Under the pieces are notes generated by a model. It did not search any database. It was not told where the DNA came from and saw nothing but the letters and a program-made list of their open reading frames with translations. The translations under genes were made by a program, and so were the position numbers. Of a stretch of DNA of 64,000 nucleotides, positions 20,767-31,605 are shown piece after piece. Numbering within the stretch: position 1 is the first letter of the stretch; every line of letters begins with the position of its first letter. This DNA comes from Aeromonas media. GTDB taxonomy: Bacteria > Pseudomonadota > Gammaproteobacteria > Enterobacterales > Aeromonadaceae. Location: the NCBI RefSeq assembly GCF_000819985.1, contig NZ_CDBZ01000068.1, forward strand, positions 1 to 64,000. Direction: 5' to 3'.

Positions 20767-21774
20767 GTGAAGAAGTCTATCTATATCGCCTACACGGGCG
20801 GCACCATAGGGATGCAGCGTTCTGACCACGGTTATGTGCCGATGGCGGGTTTCATGGAAGATTGTCTGGCGCGGATGCCCGAGTTCCACCGGCCCGAGAT
20901 GCCGGATTATCATATTCACGAATATGCCCCCCTCATCGACTCCTCCGACATGACCCCGGCGGACTGGCAGCGCATCGCCGAGGACATTCGTGACAACTAC
21001 GAGCAGTACGACGGCTTCGTGATCCTGCACGGCACCGACACCATGTCGTTCACCGCGTCTGCGCTCTCCTTCATGCTCGAGGATCTGCACAAGCCGGTCA
21101 TCATCACCGGCTCCCAGATCCCGCTCGCCGAGCTGCGCTCCGACGGCCAGCAGAACCTGCTCAATGCCCTCTATATCGCGGCTAACTACCCGATCCACGA
21201 GGTCACGCTGTTTTTCAACAATCAGCTCTATCGCGGCAACCGCAGCAAGAAGGTGCACGCAGACGGCTTCCACGCCTTCGATTCACCGAACTACCCGCCG
21301 CTGCTCAACGCCGGTATCGCCATCTCCCTGGAAGCGGGGGAACTGGGCGTGCCGTCCGAGCGACCGCTGGTGCTGCACGACATCACCCCCCAGCCCATCG
21401 GCGTGGTGACCCTCTATCCCGGCATCTCGGCGGAGGTGATCGCCAACATCCTGCAGCAACCGGTGCGGGCGTTGATCCTGCTCTCCTTCGGGGTGGGCAA
21501 CGCGCCGCAGAACCCGGCTATGCTGGCGCTGCTCTCCGAGGCGTCGGCTCGGGGCGTCATCATCGTCAACCTGAGCCAGTGCCTGCACGGCAAGGTCAAC
21601 ATGGGAGGCTATGCCACCGGCAACGCGCTGTCCCGGGCCGGGGTCATCTCGGGCTTCGACATGACCGCGGAGGCGGCGCTCACCAAGCTGCACTTCCTGT
21701 TGAGCCAGGATCTGCCGGCGCCGCGTATCCGTGAGCTGATGCAGCAGTCCCTGCGCGGCGAGCTGACGCCCTGA
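20767..21774 (+). CDS. ansA: L-asparaginase I (cytoplasmic)
   Basis: Hydrolyses asparagine to aspartate and ammonia in the cytosol. The 335-residue product has both asparaginase signatures: the catalytic threonine in YTGGTIGM and the second threonine with its aspartate in LHGTDTM. No signal peptide, so this is the type I enzyme. The start is a GTG at 20767, supported by the strong GAGAGGAGAGGG upstream. Confidence 0.95.
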   Translation: MKKSIYIAYTGGTIGMQRSDHGYVPMAGFMEDCLARMPEFHRPEMPDYHIHEYAPLIDSSDMTPADWQRIAEDIRDNYEQYDGFVILHGTDTMSFTASALSFMLEDLHKPVIITGSQIPLAELRSDGQQNLLNALYIAANYPIHEVTLFFNNQLYRGNRSKKVHADGFHAFDSPNYPPLLNAGIAISLEAGELGVPSERPLVLHDITPQPIGVVTLYPGISAEVIANILQQPVRALILLSFGVGNAPQNPAMLALLSEASARGVIIVNLSQCLHGKVNMGGYATGNALSRAGVISGFDMTAEAALTKLHFLLSQDLPAPRIRELMQQSLRGELTP

Positions 21775-21942
21775 GAAACTGCCCATGATCTTACTGCGAA
21801 GCCGTGATCAAGGCTCATGTGCTGCTCGGAATCCTCACGTATATCTATACGCTCCGGTTCCTGCGCTGCTCTTCACCTTGCTGACGCCTTCTCGCTACAT
21901 GTCGTGAACAGCTTCTGACCTCCCCACCATGGGGGAGAGTGG
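21775..21942. repeat. Possible dispersed intergenic element
   Basis: About 165 non-coding bases after ansA. A central stretch reads like repeats I associate with intergenic spaces of Aeromonas- and Shewanella-type genomes: a small palindrome CGTATA-tc-TATACG (around 21837-21850) followed by CTCCGGTTCCTGCGCTGC. No second copy was noticed in this window, so its repeat nature is recalled, not shown. Confidence 0.3.
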
Positions 21943-21977
21943 AAAAAGAGGGGAGCCATAATGGCTCCCCTCTTTAG
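21943..21977. terminator. Bidirectional terminator between ansA and yeaC
   Basis: AAAGAGGGGAGCCAT and ATGGCTCCCCTCTTT make a near-continuous perfect stem between convergent genes. Confidence 0.9.
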
Positions 21978-21997
21978 TTGTGGCGGGCGGGTCAGGC

Positions 21998-22276
21998 TCA
22001 GTGGCTGAGATCGATGCGGACTATCTCTTCCTCATCGCGATACTGGCGTTTGAGCTCGCTCTTGCTCTTCATCACGATCTCGCCGTCACTGCCTATGTTC
22101 ATATGCTCGGGATTCTCGAGGTGCATCGCCTGCCAGGTCATCACGGCCTGCAGCGAGGTGGCCTTCTGCTCGTCGGTGAGGGGCTGGCCATCCGGCCATT
22201 TGCCGAGCTCGACCGCGGTCTTGAGCCGCTCGTACACTTCCTTGGGCATCTGCCCTATCACCTGTTGAAACGACAT
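21998..22276 (-). CDS. yeaC: DUF1315 family protein (YeaC-like)
   Basis: Small soluble protein of 92 residues, matching E. coli YeaC in its features (MSFQQVIGQMPKEVYERLK near the start and a charged C-terminus with SELKRQYRDEEE). Function unknown. The ATG at 22276 has the good ribosome-binding site AAGGAGAGG. In E. coli yeaC also sits near a gap gene, and here too the long-form GAPDH gene lies immediately upstream on the same strand, 34 bases away, so the two are probably co-transcribed. Confidence 0.85.
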   Translation of the reverse strand: MSFQQVIGQMPKEVYERLKTAVELGKWPDGQPLTDEQKATSLQAVMTWQAMHLENPEHMNIGSDGEIVMKSKSELKRQYRDEEEIVRIDLSH

Positions 22277-22310
22277 TCGGCCTCTCCTTGAAAATTGAGC
22301 CATGAAGGGA

Positions 22311-23744
22311 TCAGGCGGGCAGATCCTGACGGACTACGCCGGCCATCTGCTCCATTACCCGTACTACCTGACAACTGTACCCGAACTCGTTGTCATACCA
22401 CACGTACAGCACGCAGTGATCCCCCTCGGCGATGGTGGCCTGGGAGTCCACTATGCCCGCGAAGCGGGAACCCACCATGTCGGAGGAGACCAGCTCGGTG
22501 CTGGCACTGAAATCGATCTGGCGATGCAGGGCCGAGCTCAGGGCCATCTGCTGCAGATAGGCGTTGAGGCTCTCTCTGTCGGTGGCTTGTTCCAGGCTCA
22601 GGTTGATGATGGCCAGGGACACGTTGGGGGTCGGCACCCGGATTGCGTTGCCGGTCAGCTTGCCTTTGAGCTCCGGCAGCGCCTTGGCCACCGCCTTGGC
22701 GGCGCCGGTGCTGGTCATCACCATGTTGAGGGCCGCGCTGCGACCGCGTCGCTCGCCCTTGTGATAGTTGTCGATGAGGTTCTGGTCGTTGGTGTAGGAG
22801 TGCACCGTCTCCACGTGGCCGTGGCGGATGCCGAACTTGTCCTGCATCACCTTGAGCACAGGGGTGATGGCGTTGGTGGTGCAGGAGGCGGCGGAGACTA
22901 TCTTGTCATCCGGGCCTATCACCTCGTGGTTGACCCCGAACACCACGTTCTTCATCTCCCCCTTGCCGGGAGCGGTCAGCAGCACCCGGGCGGCACCGCG
23001 CGCCTTGAGGTGCTCGGACAGGCCTGCCTCGTCGCGCCAGACCCCGGTGTTGTCGACGATCAGCGCATTGTCGATGCCATAGGCGGTGTAGTCGATGTCG
23101 GCCGGGCTGTTGGCGTAGATCACCTGGATGAAGGTGCCGTTGGCGATGATGGCGCTGCGATCACTATCCACCTCGATGGAGCCGTTGAAGGGGCCGTGCA
23201 CCGAGTCGCGGCGCAGCAGGCTGGCCCGCTTCTCGAGATCCCCCTCGCGGCCGCCACGCACGACGATGGCGCGCAGGCGCAGGGAGTTGGCGGCGCCGGT
23301 GCGCTCGATCAGCAGCCGGGCCAGCAGGCGGCCGATGCGGCCAAAGCCGTAGAGCACCACGTCGGTCGGTGCCGGCACGCTGGCCCGGTTCAGGGCCGGG
23401 GCCAGCTTGGCGCGCAGGTAGTCGTCGATGCCGGCTTCATCCTGATGATCCTGCCAGTAACCCACCGCCAGCTTGCCGAGGTCCACTTCGGCGGCGGTCG
23501 GGTTCAGGGCGACCATGGCCTGGAGCAGGGGGAAGCTTTGCTGGATGGGGAGGGGGGCGCCCTGGTGGCGGCGAACGACCCGGTGGGCCTTGAGGATGTC
23601 GATGGTGGAGGCGTTCTGCAGCGGGCGCCCGTAGAGGGTGATCTCTATCCCTTGCTGGCGGTAGAGGCGACCAATCAAGGGCTGCATGGCTTCGGCGAGC
23701 TCCTGGCTCTCCTGCCACGCCTGCAAGTAGTGCTCGTGGGTCAT
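22311..23744 (-). CDS. Glyceraldehyde-3-phosphate dehydrogenase, long form
   Basis: NAD(P)-dependent phosphorylating GAPDH, 477 residues against about 330 for GapA. The extra part is an N-terminal domain of about 125 residues of unknown role (AMQPLIGRLYRQQGIEITLYG). The Rossmann start is VLYGFGRIGRLLARLL (about 130), and the catalytic cysteine is in SAASCTTNAITPVLKV. YDNEFGYSCQVVR closes the catalytic domain. This long form is known from Vibrio, Shewanella and Pseudomonas as a second GAPDH beside GapA; its direction in metabolism is not shown by sequence. Confidence 0.9.
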   Translation of the reverse strand: MTHEHYLQAWQESQELAEAMQPLIGRLYRQQGIEITLYGRPLQNASTIDILKAHRVVRRHQGAPLPIQQSFPLLQAMVALNPTAAEVDLGKLAVGYWQDHQDEAGIDDYLRAKLAPALNRASVPAPTDVVLYGFGRIGRLLARLLIERTGAANSLRLRAIVVRGGREGDLEKRASLLRRDSVHGPFNGSIEVDSDRSAIIANGTFIQVIYANSPADIDYTAYGIDNALIVDNTGVWRDEAGLSEHLKARGAARVLLTAPGKGEMKNVVFGVNHEVIGPDDKIVSAASCTTNAITPVLKVMQDKFGIRHGHVETVHSYTNDQNLIDNYHKGERRGRSAALNMVMTSTGAAKAVAKALPELKGKLTGNAIRVPTPNVSLAIINLSLEQATDRESLNAYLQQMALSSALHRQIDFSASTELVSSDMVGSRFAGIVDSQATIAEGDHCVLYVWYDNEFGYSCQVVRVMEQMAGVVRQDLPA

Positions 23745-23954
23745 TAACCAGATCCTTTATTTCACGTTGTTGAAGCAAGTTGCCTGGGCAAATTGACATT
23801 CGTCGAATGCAGATCAGTGTAGGGCTGACGGTTTCGTTATATTATTCTGCAGTCGCGGCCTTATACGGCGCGCGCATTGTAATGGATATGTAGCCTGTTT
23901 GCTAGTTGGCGGTGGCCAGTGCGGGTTGCGATTGTTACCAACCAGATGTGAACC

Positions 23955-24758
23955 ATGACCCTATTCTCACAGCGTCCGTTACTGCTCCCCCTCGCCTGTT
24001 GTCTGACGCTGATGGCCTGTGACGACGACAGGATCCACAACATCTGCTCCCAATCCCCGACTCTGTGTGAGGATCTGGTGGACGACGGCTGGTGTCGCCA
24101 TGAGCGCAGCGATGTCATCCGTGCCCGTTACTACCTCCAGGAGGAGGGCACGGACAGACGCCAGTACGAGTTGATGCGTGGCCTGGAGCGTTATCTGCAG
24201 TGTGCCGAGCACTCCACCAACATCGAATACAAGCGGGCCCGCGAGCAGAAGAGCCCCAGGGTGGAGGGCATGCTGGCCGCCGGCGCTCAGCTGGCGCAGC
24301 TGGATGCGCAGACCCGTGGTTCCCGGGATCCCTATCTGCTGCTCTGGCACTGGACCAACAACACCAATCCAGCGGCCCGTGCCAGCTTCCTTGCGCTGGA
24401 AGGCACCCCCGCCCTCGAGGAGCCGGAGCTGCAACTGGCCCTGGGGGGTATCTATGCCAAGAGCGAGCCCCAGAAGGCCATTGCCTTGATGCACCATGCA
24501 CTCTCCCTCTACGGGGAAGGGGACAAGGTCAACAGCCGGATCCTCACCGCCCTCAGCACCCTCTACATGGGGCAGAAAGCATTTGATCTGGCCTATCAGT
24601 GGGGCAAGGTGAGCGAGTCGTTTCAGGAGACCCCCGAGGTGTCATCCACCAGCCTCGGGATCTACCACGCTATCGGCAAGGAGCAGCAGGAGAGGCTGGA
24701 TCAGGCGGCCGCCACCATAGTCGACGCCCTCAGGGAAGGGAGCTACCAGGCCCCATGA
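23955..24758 (+). CDS. DUF2989 family lipoprotein
   Basis: Probable envelope lipoprotein of 267 residues. The signal peptide ends in the lipobox LMAC (cysteine at about residue 22), followed by DDD, where an aspartate at +2 could favour inner-membrane retention. The mature part has CSQSPTLCEDLVDDGWC with paired cysteines and a helical, TPR-like C-terminal half (LQLALGGIYAKSEPQKAIALM). Function unknown; related genes occur in Vibrio and Shewanella. Its stop overlaps the Nudix gene start. Confidence 0.82.
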   Translation: MTLFSQRPLLLPLACCLTLMACDDDRIHNICSQSPTLCEDLVDDGWCRHERSDVIRARYYLQEEGTDRRQYELMRGLERYLQCAEHSTNIEYKRAREQKSPRVEGMLAAGAQLAQLDAQTRGSRDPYLLLWHWTNNTNPAARASFLALEGTPALEEPELQLALGGIYAKSEPQKAIALMHHALSLYGEGDKVNSRILTALSTLYMGQKAFDLAYQWGKVSESFQETPEVSSTSLGIYHAIGKEQQERLDQAAATIVDALREGSYQAP

Positions 24759-25312
24759 TCCCGCTACCACCCAGTGCCCGTGAATGGGCCCATGCGTTCG
24801 ACATCCGCCTCGTCCATGGTCAGGTTCCCTGCGAGGGGCGGGTGCTCGAGCGGACCACGGTCAGGGCCGTGGTGATGCGCGGGGATGAACTGCTGCTGGT
24901 GCACTCTCGCGTCAACGGGGATCTGATGTTTCCCGGGGGCGGCATAGAGGCGGGGGAGTGCCACAGTACCGCCCTGGCCCGGGAGCTGCGGGAAGAGTGC
25001 GGCGCCGAGCTGGTGGCCGTGGGTCTGCTGCTCGGGCAGACCCGGGAGTTTCGCGCCGCCCGCGAGGCCGACTACGACGCCTACTGCATCCGCTCCTTCT
25101 ATTACCTCTGCCAGGTGGGGGAGGCGTGGAGCGAGCCGCGCCCCCAACCCTACGAGATACGCCTTGGTTTCACCCCGGGTTGGTTCGCACTGGAAGAGGC
25201 CCTGCAGACCAACAAGACCCAGCTGGCTGGCCCCTGCCCCCAGTGGATGGTGCGCGAGACGAGGGTGTTGGCCGAGTTGCAGCACTGGGTGGATGCGGGT
25301 CTGCTGAGCTGA
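24755..25312 (+). CDS. Nudix hydrolase
   Basis: Predicted hydrolase of a nucleoside-diphosphate-linked compound, 185 residues. The Nudix box is complete at about 67-90: GGGIEAGE then RELREECGA, matching Gx5Ex7REUxEExGU. The ATG at 24755 overlaps the preceding stop as ATGA, so the two genes are coupled. Substrate unknown. Confidence 0.88.
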   Translation: MIPLPPSAREWAHAFDIRLVHGQVPCEGRVLERTTVRAVVMRGDELLLVHSRVNGDLMFPGGGIEAGECHSTALARELREECGAELVAVGLLLGQTREFRAAREADYDAYCIRSFYYLCQVGEAWSEPRPQPYEIRLGFTPGWFALEEALQTNKTQLAGPCPQWMVRETRVLAELQHWVDAGLLS

Positions 25313-25330
25313 CCGCCATGGGGTTATGAG

Positions 25331-25364
25331 GATAAAAAAACCGCCATTCGGCGGTTTTTTTATT
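25331..25364. terminator. Bidirectional terminator between Nudix gene and sppA
   Basis: AAAAAAACCGCC and GGCGGTTTTTTT arms with a four-base loop between convergent genes. Confidence 0.92.
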
Positions 25365-25376
25365 GTCGCTGCCGGA

Positions 25377-27221
25377 TCAGGGCACGCAGACCGGGCAGAA
25401 GGCGTAGGTGCCTTGCGGGTCATTGAAGCGGGTCAGCGGGTCCAGGCTGCGGTTCATCTCCACCAGCGCCTTGCCCAACCCGGCGGGCAGCCAGCTTTGC
25501 AGGTGCGGGGCCAGCGCCTGGGCGCTGCTGTCGAACAGCTCGCGCAGGAACTTGTCCCTTGCCGACTCTTCCGGCGCTATGGGGGTGACCTGCCAGCTCT
25601 TGAGGTTGGCGAGCTCGGCGGCGGCCTTGAGGGCGTCGTCCAGGTTGCCGAACTCGTCCACCAGCCCCAGTGCCTTGGCATCCAGGCCGGTCCAGACCCG
25701 GCCTTCGGCGGCTTTCTCCGCCTCTTCCGGGCTCAGGCCCCGGCCCTTGCCGACCAGGCCGACGAAGCGCTGATAGGTGTCTTCCACGCTCAGCTGGATG
25801 GCCTGACCGACGTGCTCCGGCAGGGCCCGGGTCAGCCCGATCCCCACGAAGTCCGTGGTGCCGATGCCGTCGGTGTGCACCCCGTACTGGGAGAGCGCCT
25901 TGTCGATGGTGGCGAACATGCCGAACACCCCGATGGAGCCGGTGAGGGTGGTGGGGGAGGCGAAGATCTTGTCCGCATCGGCGGAGATCCAGTAGCCACC
26001 GGAGGCGGCGTAGCTGCCCATGGAGATGACCACCGGCTTGCCAGCCTGCTTCAGGGCCAGCAGCTCGGCGCGGATCTGCTCGGCGGCGAAGGCGCTGCCA
26101 CCCGGACTGTCGACCCGCAGCACAACGGCCTTCACCTGGTCATCGCGGCGGGCTTCGGCCAGCAGATCGGCCAGGCTGTCGCCACCTATGGTACCGGCGG
26201 GTTGCACCCCGTCCATGATGGCGCCGCTGGCGGTGATGAGACCCACCTCATCCTTGCCGCTCTGGGGATATTGCTCGGGGATGGCGGCCAGATACTCTTT
26301 CAGGCCGACCCCTTTCCAGCCGTGATCCTCGCTCTCGCCCACCTCCTTGATAACCGCCTGGGTCATCTCGTCACGGGTGGCGAGCTGATCCACCAGGCCG
26401 TTGTCGAGGGCGTAGCTGGCGGCATTGCCACCGGCCTTGCGCAGCAGGTCGAGGAAGTGATCCTTGTCTGGTGCGACGGCATCTGGCTCTATCTCCCGCT
26501 GCTCGGCCACGTCGGCCACATAGGATTGCCACAGCTGATCCAGCCAGCGCTGGTTCGCCTCCTTGCTCTCGGGGGACATCTCATCCCGGGTATAGGGCTC
26601 GACGAAGGATTTGTAGGTGCCGACCTTGAACACATGGGGGGTGACGTTGAGCTTTTCCAGCGCCGACTTGAAGTAGGTCTGGTAGACGCCAAAGCCTTCG
26701 ATCAGCACGGCGCCGCTCTGGTTGAGCAGCACGTGGTCTGCGTGGGCGGCGAGCAGGTAGGCGCCCTGGCTGTAGTAGTCGGCCATGGCGATGACCGGTT
26801 TGCCGCTCTCCTTGAATGCGTCGATGGCGCTTGCCACTTCCTGCAGCTTGGAGAGGCTGGCCCCCTGCAGCCCCTGGGGCTTGAGCACCAGTGCCTTGAT
26901 GCGATCGTCATCCCCGGCGCTCTTGATGGCCCACAACAGGTCGGAGAGCACGATTTCGCTCGGCTGATCGTCGCTTTTCTCCACCTGCCTCAGCAGTTGC
27001 ACGGTCGGATCGGTTTGAGTGCGTTGTTCGACCAGTACGCCGGCGAGATTGAGGGTGAGGGCGCCCTCGATGGGGGTGCTGGGTGTCTCGCTCTGGTTGA
27101 GGCTGAAGGCGATGACCAGCACGACGATGAGAAACAGCAGATTGACCAGCATCAAGCGGGTAAAGTTGAGCAGACGCCAGAGGCTGCGAAACAGCCACCC
27201 CAGACCTTTGAAAATAGACAT
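25377..27221 (-). CDS. sppA: Signal peptide peptidase A, 67 kDa long form
   Basis: Inner-membrane protease that degrades cleaved signal peptides. The 614-residue length is that of the tandem-domain enterobacterial SppA. There is one N-terminal membrane segment (LMLVNLLFLIVVLVIAFSL). The general-base lysine is in KVGTYKSFVEPY in the first repeat, and the nucleophile serine in MGSYAASGGYW in the second. It ends in the cysteine pair CPVC. Confidence 0.95.
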   Translation of the reverse strand: MSIFKGLGWLFRSLWRLLNFTRLMLVNLLFLIVVLVIAFSLNQSETPSTPIEGALTLNLAGVLVEQRTQTDPTVQLLRQVEKSDDQPSEIVLSDLLWAIKSAGDDDRIKALVLKPQGLQGASLSKLQEVASAIDAFKESGKPVIAMADYYSQGAYLLAAHADHVLLNQSGAVLIEGFGVYQTYFKSALEKLNVTPHVFKVGTYKSFVEPYTRDEMSPESKEANQRWLDQLWQSYVADVAEQREIEPDAVAPDKDHFLDLLRKAGGNAASYALDNGLVDQLATRDEMTQAVIKEVGESEDHGWKGVGLKEYLAAIPEQYPQSGKDEVGLITASGAIMDGVQPAGTIGGDSLADLLAEARRDDQVKAVVLRVDSPGGSAFAAEQIRAELLALKQAGKPVVISMGSYAASGGYWISADADKIFASPTTLTGSIGVFGMFATIDKALSQYGVHTDGIGTTDFVGIGLTRALPEHVGQAIQLSVEDTYQRFVGLVGKGRGLSPEEAEKAAEGRVWTGLDAKALGLVDEFGNLDDALKAAAELANLKSWQVTPIAPEESARDKFLRELFDSSAQALAPHLQSWLPAGLGKALVEMNRSLDPLTRFNDPQGTYAFCPVCVP

Positions 27222-27351
27222 AGCCGTGCTAACGCCCTGTTAATGGGTAGAGAAGGGCATTATTAACCAGTTGACCCGCCAATTGCCATTTTCGCTTGGC
27301 TGGGATCGCTCTCCCTGGCTTCAGGACACGGCTGTTCGCTGAAAAAATGTC

Positions 27352-27391
27352 CAAACATTTGTTTGAAAAAGGATTTTCGATTCTTTACTCT
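27352..27391 (+). promoter_or_regulatory. fadH promoter with PsrA-type operator
   Basis: Promoter: -35 TTGAAA (27363-27368), 17-base spacer, -10 TACTCT (27386-27391). Over the -35 lies the perfect palindrome CAAACA-TT-TGTTTG (27352-27365). It fits the (G/C)AAAC-N2-4-GTTT(G/C) consensus of PsrA, a TetR-type regulator of fatty-acid oxidation genes in several gammaproteobacteria. A repressor here would block polymerase, which fits control of fadH by fatty acids. Confidence 0.6.
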
Positions 27392-27429
27392 AGCCTCAAT
27401 TTGATAACAAAAAATTAACTGGAGGCCCT

Positions 27430-29555
<2,126 letters not shown>

Positions 29556-29583
29556 CGCCTTGGCCTGAGCCGACAGCATGATG

Positions 29584-29612
29584 ATAACCCCCTGACTATC
29601 AGGGGGTTTCCA
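29584..29612 (+). terminator. Rho-independent terminator after fadH
   Basis: AACCCCCTGA and TCAGGGGGTTT arms with a short loop. Confidence 0.85.
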
Positions 29613-29698
29613 TTGGTGGCGCCGACCGGCCCTGGCTGTGCTCCCCTTCGGGCTGTGCTAAGGTAGCGCCATCATTGCCTCCTGATAAGGAACTGACC

Positions 29699-30247
29699 AT
29701 GGATGCCCTCTCCCTGTTACTCAACCGCCACTCCTGTGGCCGTCTGACCACCCCGGCCCCGAGTGGCGAGGTGCTCGACAATATTCTGAAGGCCGGCCTG
29801 CGAGCGCCGGATCACGGCACCCTGACTCCCTGGCAGTTCATCCTGTTTGAAGGGGAGGGGCGTGAGCGTCTGGGGACCCTGCTGGCGGACGCCGCTCGCA
29901 CCCGCGGCGAGGATGAAGATAGCATCAAGAAATGCAGTGAGGCGCCCCTGCGAGCGCCCCTGGTGGTTGCCGTCGCGACCCGCTATCAGGCACACCCCAA
30001 GGTACCTAAACTGGAGCAAGAGCTCTCCGCTGGCTGCGCCCTGATGGCGATGCAGATGGCGGCCCAGGCACAGGGGTTCAACGGCATCTGGCGCTCCGGC
30101 TGGTTCATCTTCGACGAGGGGATCAATCGGGGGCTGGGGTTGGCACCGGACGATCAACTGGTGGGCTTCCTCTACCTGGGCACCCCCATGCTGGAGGCGC
30201 GCAAGTTGCGGGAGTTGCCGATCGCCGACTTCGTACGTCGCTTCTGA
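29699..30247 (+). CDS. ydjA: NAD(P)H nitroreductase, YdjA type
   Basis: FMN-dependent oxidoreductase of the nitroreductase family, 182 residues like E. coli YdjA. It shows MDALSLLLNRHSCGRL, RAPDHGTLTPWQFILFEGEG and the C-terminal LGTPM segment. The physiological substrate is unknown. The ATG at 29699 fits the family N-terminus; eight extra upstream codons are unlikely to be used. Its terminator is interrupted by the insertion sequence. In E. coli ydjA, sppA and ansA are also neighbours. Confidence 0.92.
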   Translation: MDALSLLLNRHSCGRLTTPAPSGEVLDNILKAGLRAPDHGTLTPWQFILFEGEGRERLGTLLADAARTRGEDEDSIKKCSEAPLRAPLVVAVATRYQAHPKVPKLEQELSAGCALMAMQMAAQAQGFNGIWRSGWFIFDEGINRGLGLAPDDQLVGFLYLGTPMLEARKLRELPIADFVRRF

Positions 30248-30264
30248 GTCACAGATAATGCACA

Positions 30265-30293
30265 AGAGCCCTGATTATTCAGGGCTTTTTTAT
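30265..30293 (+). terminator. Terminator of ydjA, T-tract hit by the insertion sequence
   Basis: AAGAGCCCTGA and TCAGGGCTTTTTT arms. The T-run plus AT is exactly the 8-bp sequence duplicated by the insertion, so the terminator keeps a complete T-tract on the left side. Confidence 0.88.
30286..30293 (+). repeat. Target-site duplication, left copy
   Basis: TTTTTTAT directly before the left end of the insertion sequence, identical to 31598-31605. Confidence 0.92.
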
Positions 30294-31597
30294 GGTTCTT
30301 CGCGGGATCTTGGGGAAGTGGAAGTTGACAGACAGGGTGCTGGTAAACTGGCTGTCGCCAAACACACCACCACCATCACTCTGCTGTCGCCGTGCATCAT
30401 ATTGATATTGCCTCCTTCTGGCCAGGTTATACCGTCATCGCCCAAGCGCTTTCTGCCAACCATCACACCCTGTTTACCCTTGAGCCTCGCGCCGACTTCT
30501 TGCCCCGTTGTCGCCGATGCCTGCAACCCACGCCATTGATCCACGACCAACGTATCCGCCGGGTGCGTGAGCGAGACCTATTTGACCGACAAGTCTGGTT
30601 ACAACTGCCTGTTCGCCGCGTCGACTGTCTGCGCTGTGGTCGCGTCAGTGAACATATCGACTGGCTCCCCTCTGGCTCCCGCCTCACCCGGCGCATGCAG
30701 TGCTGGATTGAAGCGCTCGTTCAGTACCTTCCCATCCGCCATGTCAGCCAGCTCACCGGGATCGGTTGGCACACCATCAAGGAGATCGACAAGCGCCGTT
30801 TGCAGACCAGTGTGGGCACCATCGAACTTGGGGAGGTGCGGCGGCTGGTGATGGATGAGTTTGCCCTGCACAAGGGACACCGCTATGCCACCGTGATCAT
30901 GGATGCCGAGCGAACCCGCGTCCTGTGGGTGGGGCACGGCAACAGCCGGGCCGCTATCCGTCCCTTCTTCGAGCAGCTCGGCGAGCGATGCCAGCAGATT
31001 GAAGCGGTGGCGATGGACATGAACACGGCGTTCGACCTGGAGGTGAAGCAACACTGCCCGCAGGCGGAAGTGGTCTATGACCTGTTTCATGTGGTGGCTC
31101 GCTATGGCCGCGAGGTGGTGGACCGGGTGCGAGTGGAGCAGGCGAATGCACTGAAAAGCGATAAACCGGCGCGAAAAGTGGTCAAAAGTGCGCGTTGGTT
31201 GCTGCTACGTAATCGGGCAAAGCTGAGTGAAAAGCAGGATGTGAAGCTGCAGGAGCTGTTGGCGGCGAATCAACCGCTGGCGATGGTATACGTGCTGAAA
31301 GAGGCGTTGAAGGGCATCTGGTATGCGCCGAGCGTGTGGGAGGGATGGCGACGATGGCGGAGCTGGATGCGGCAGGTGAAGGAAAGCGGGCTAACACCGC
31401 TGCAACGATTTGGTCGAAATTTATCGAAATATATGCGGGGGATCCTGGCGAGTGCGAACTACCCGATGCACACGAGTGTGTTGGAAGGGGTGAACAACAA
31501 GATCAAAGTGATAAAGCGTATGGCATATGGATTTAGGGACTCAGAATACTTTTTTCTGAAAATCAAGGCGGCCTTCCCCGGAAAGCCGCGATGAACC
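30294..31597 (+). mobile_element. Complete ISL3-family insertion sequence
   Basis: Element of 1304 bp with one transposase gene. Left end GGTTCTTCGCGG and right end (reverse complement) GGTTCATCGCGG begin imperfect inverted repeats of about 25 bases (19 of 25 match, including GGGGAAG further in). The flanks carry a perfect 8-bp direct repeat TTTTTTAT, the duplication size of the ISL3 family. Intact ends, intact transposase and a perfect duplication point to a recent insertion. Confidence 0.93.
30392..31594 (+). CDS. ISL3-family transposase
   Basis: DDE-type transposase of 400 residues starting at a GTG. An N-terminal zinc-finger-like CRRC...CLRCGR region is followed by a helix-turn-helix (VSQLTGIGWHTIKEIDKRR). 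The ISL3 catalytic core contains VMDEFALHKGHRYATVIMD, AVAMDMNTAFDL, VVYDLFHVVARYGREVVD and, near the C-terminus, the glutamate region VLEGVNNKIKVIKRMAYGF. No internal stop. The stop codon lies inside the right inverted repeat. Confidence 0.95.
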   Translation: MHHIDIASFWPGYTVIAQALSANHHTLFTLEPRADFLPRCRRCLQPTPLIHDQRIRRVRERDLFDRQVWLQLPVRRVDCLRCGRVSEHIDWLPSGSRLTRRMQCWIEALVQYLPIRHVSQLTGIGWHTIKEIDKRRLQTSVGTIELGEVRRLVMDEFALHKGHRYATVIMDAERTRVLWVGHGNSRAAIRPFFEQLGERCQQIEAVAMDMNTAFDLEVKQHCPQAEVVYDLFHVVARYGREVVDRVRVEQANALKSDKPARKVVKSARWLLLRNRAKLSEKQDVKLQELLAANQPLAMVYVLKEALKGIWYAPSVWEGWRRWRSWMRQVKESGLTPLQRFGRNLSKYMRGILASANYPMHTSVLEGVNNKIKVIKRMAYGFRDSEYFFLKIKAAFPGKPR

Positions 31598-31605
31598 TTT
31601 TTTAT
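31598..31605 (+). repeat. Target-site duplication, right copy
   Basis: TTTTTTAT directly after the right end of the insertion sequence, identical to 30286-30293. Confidence 0.92.
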
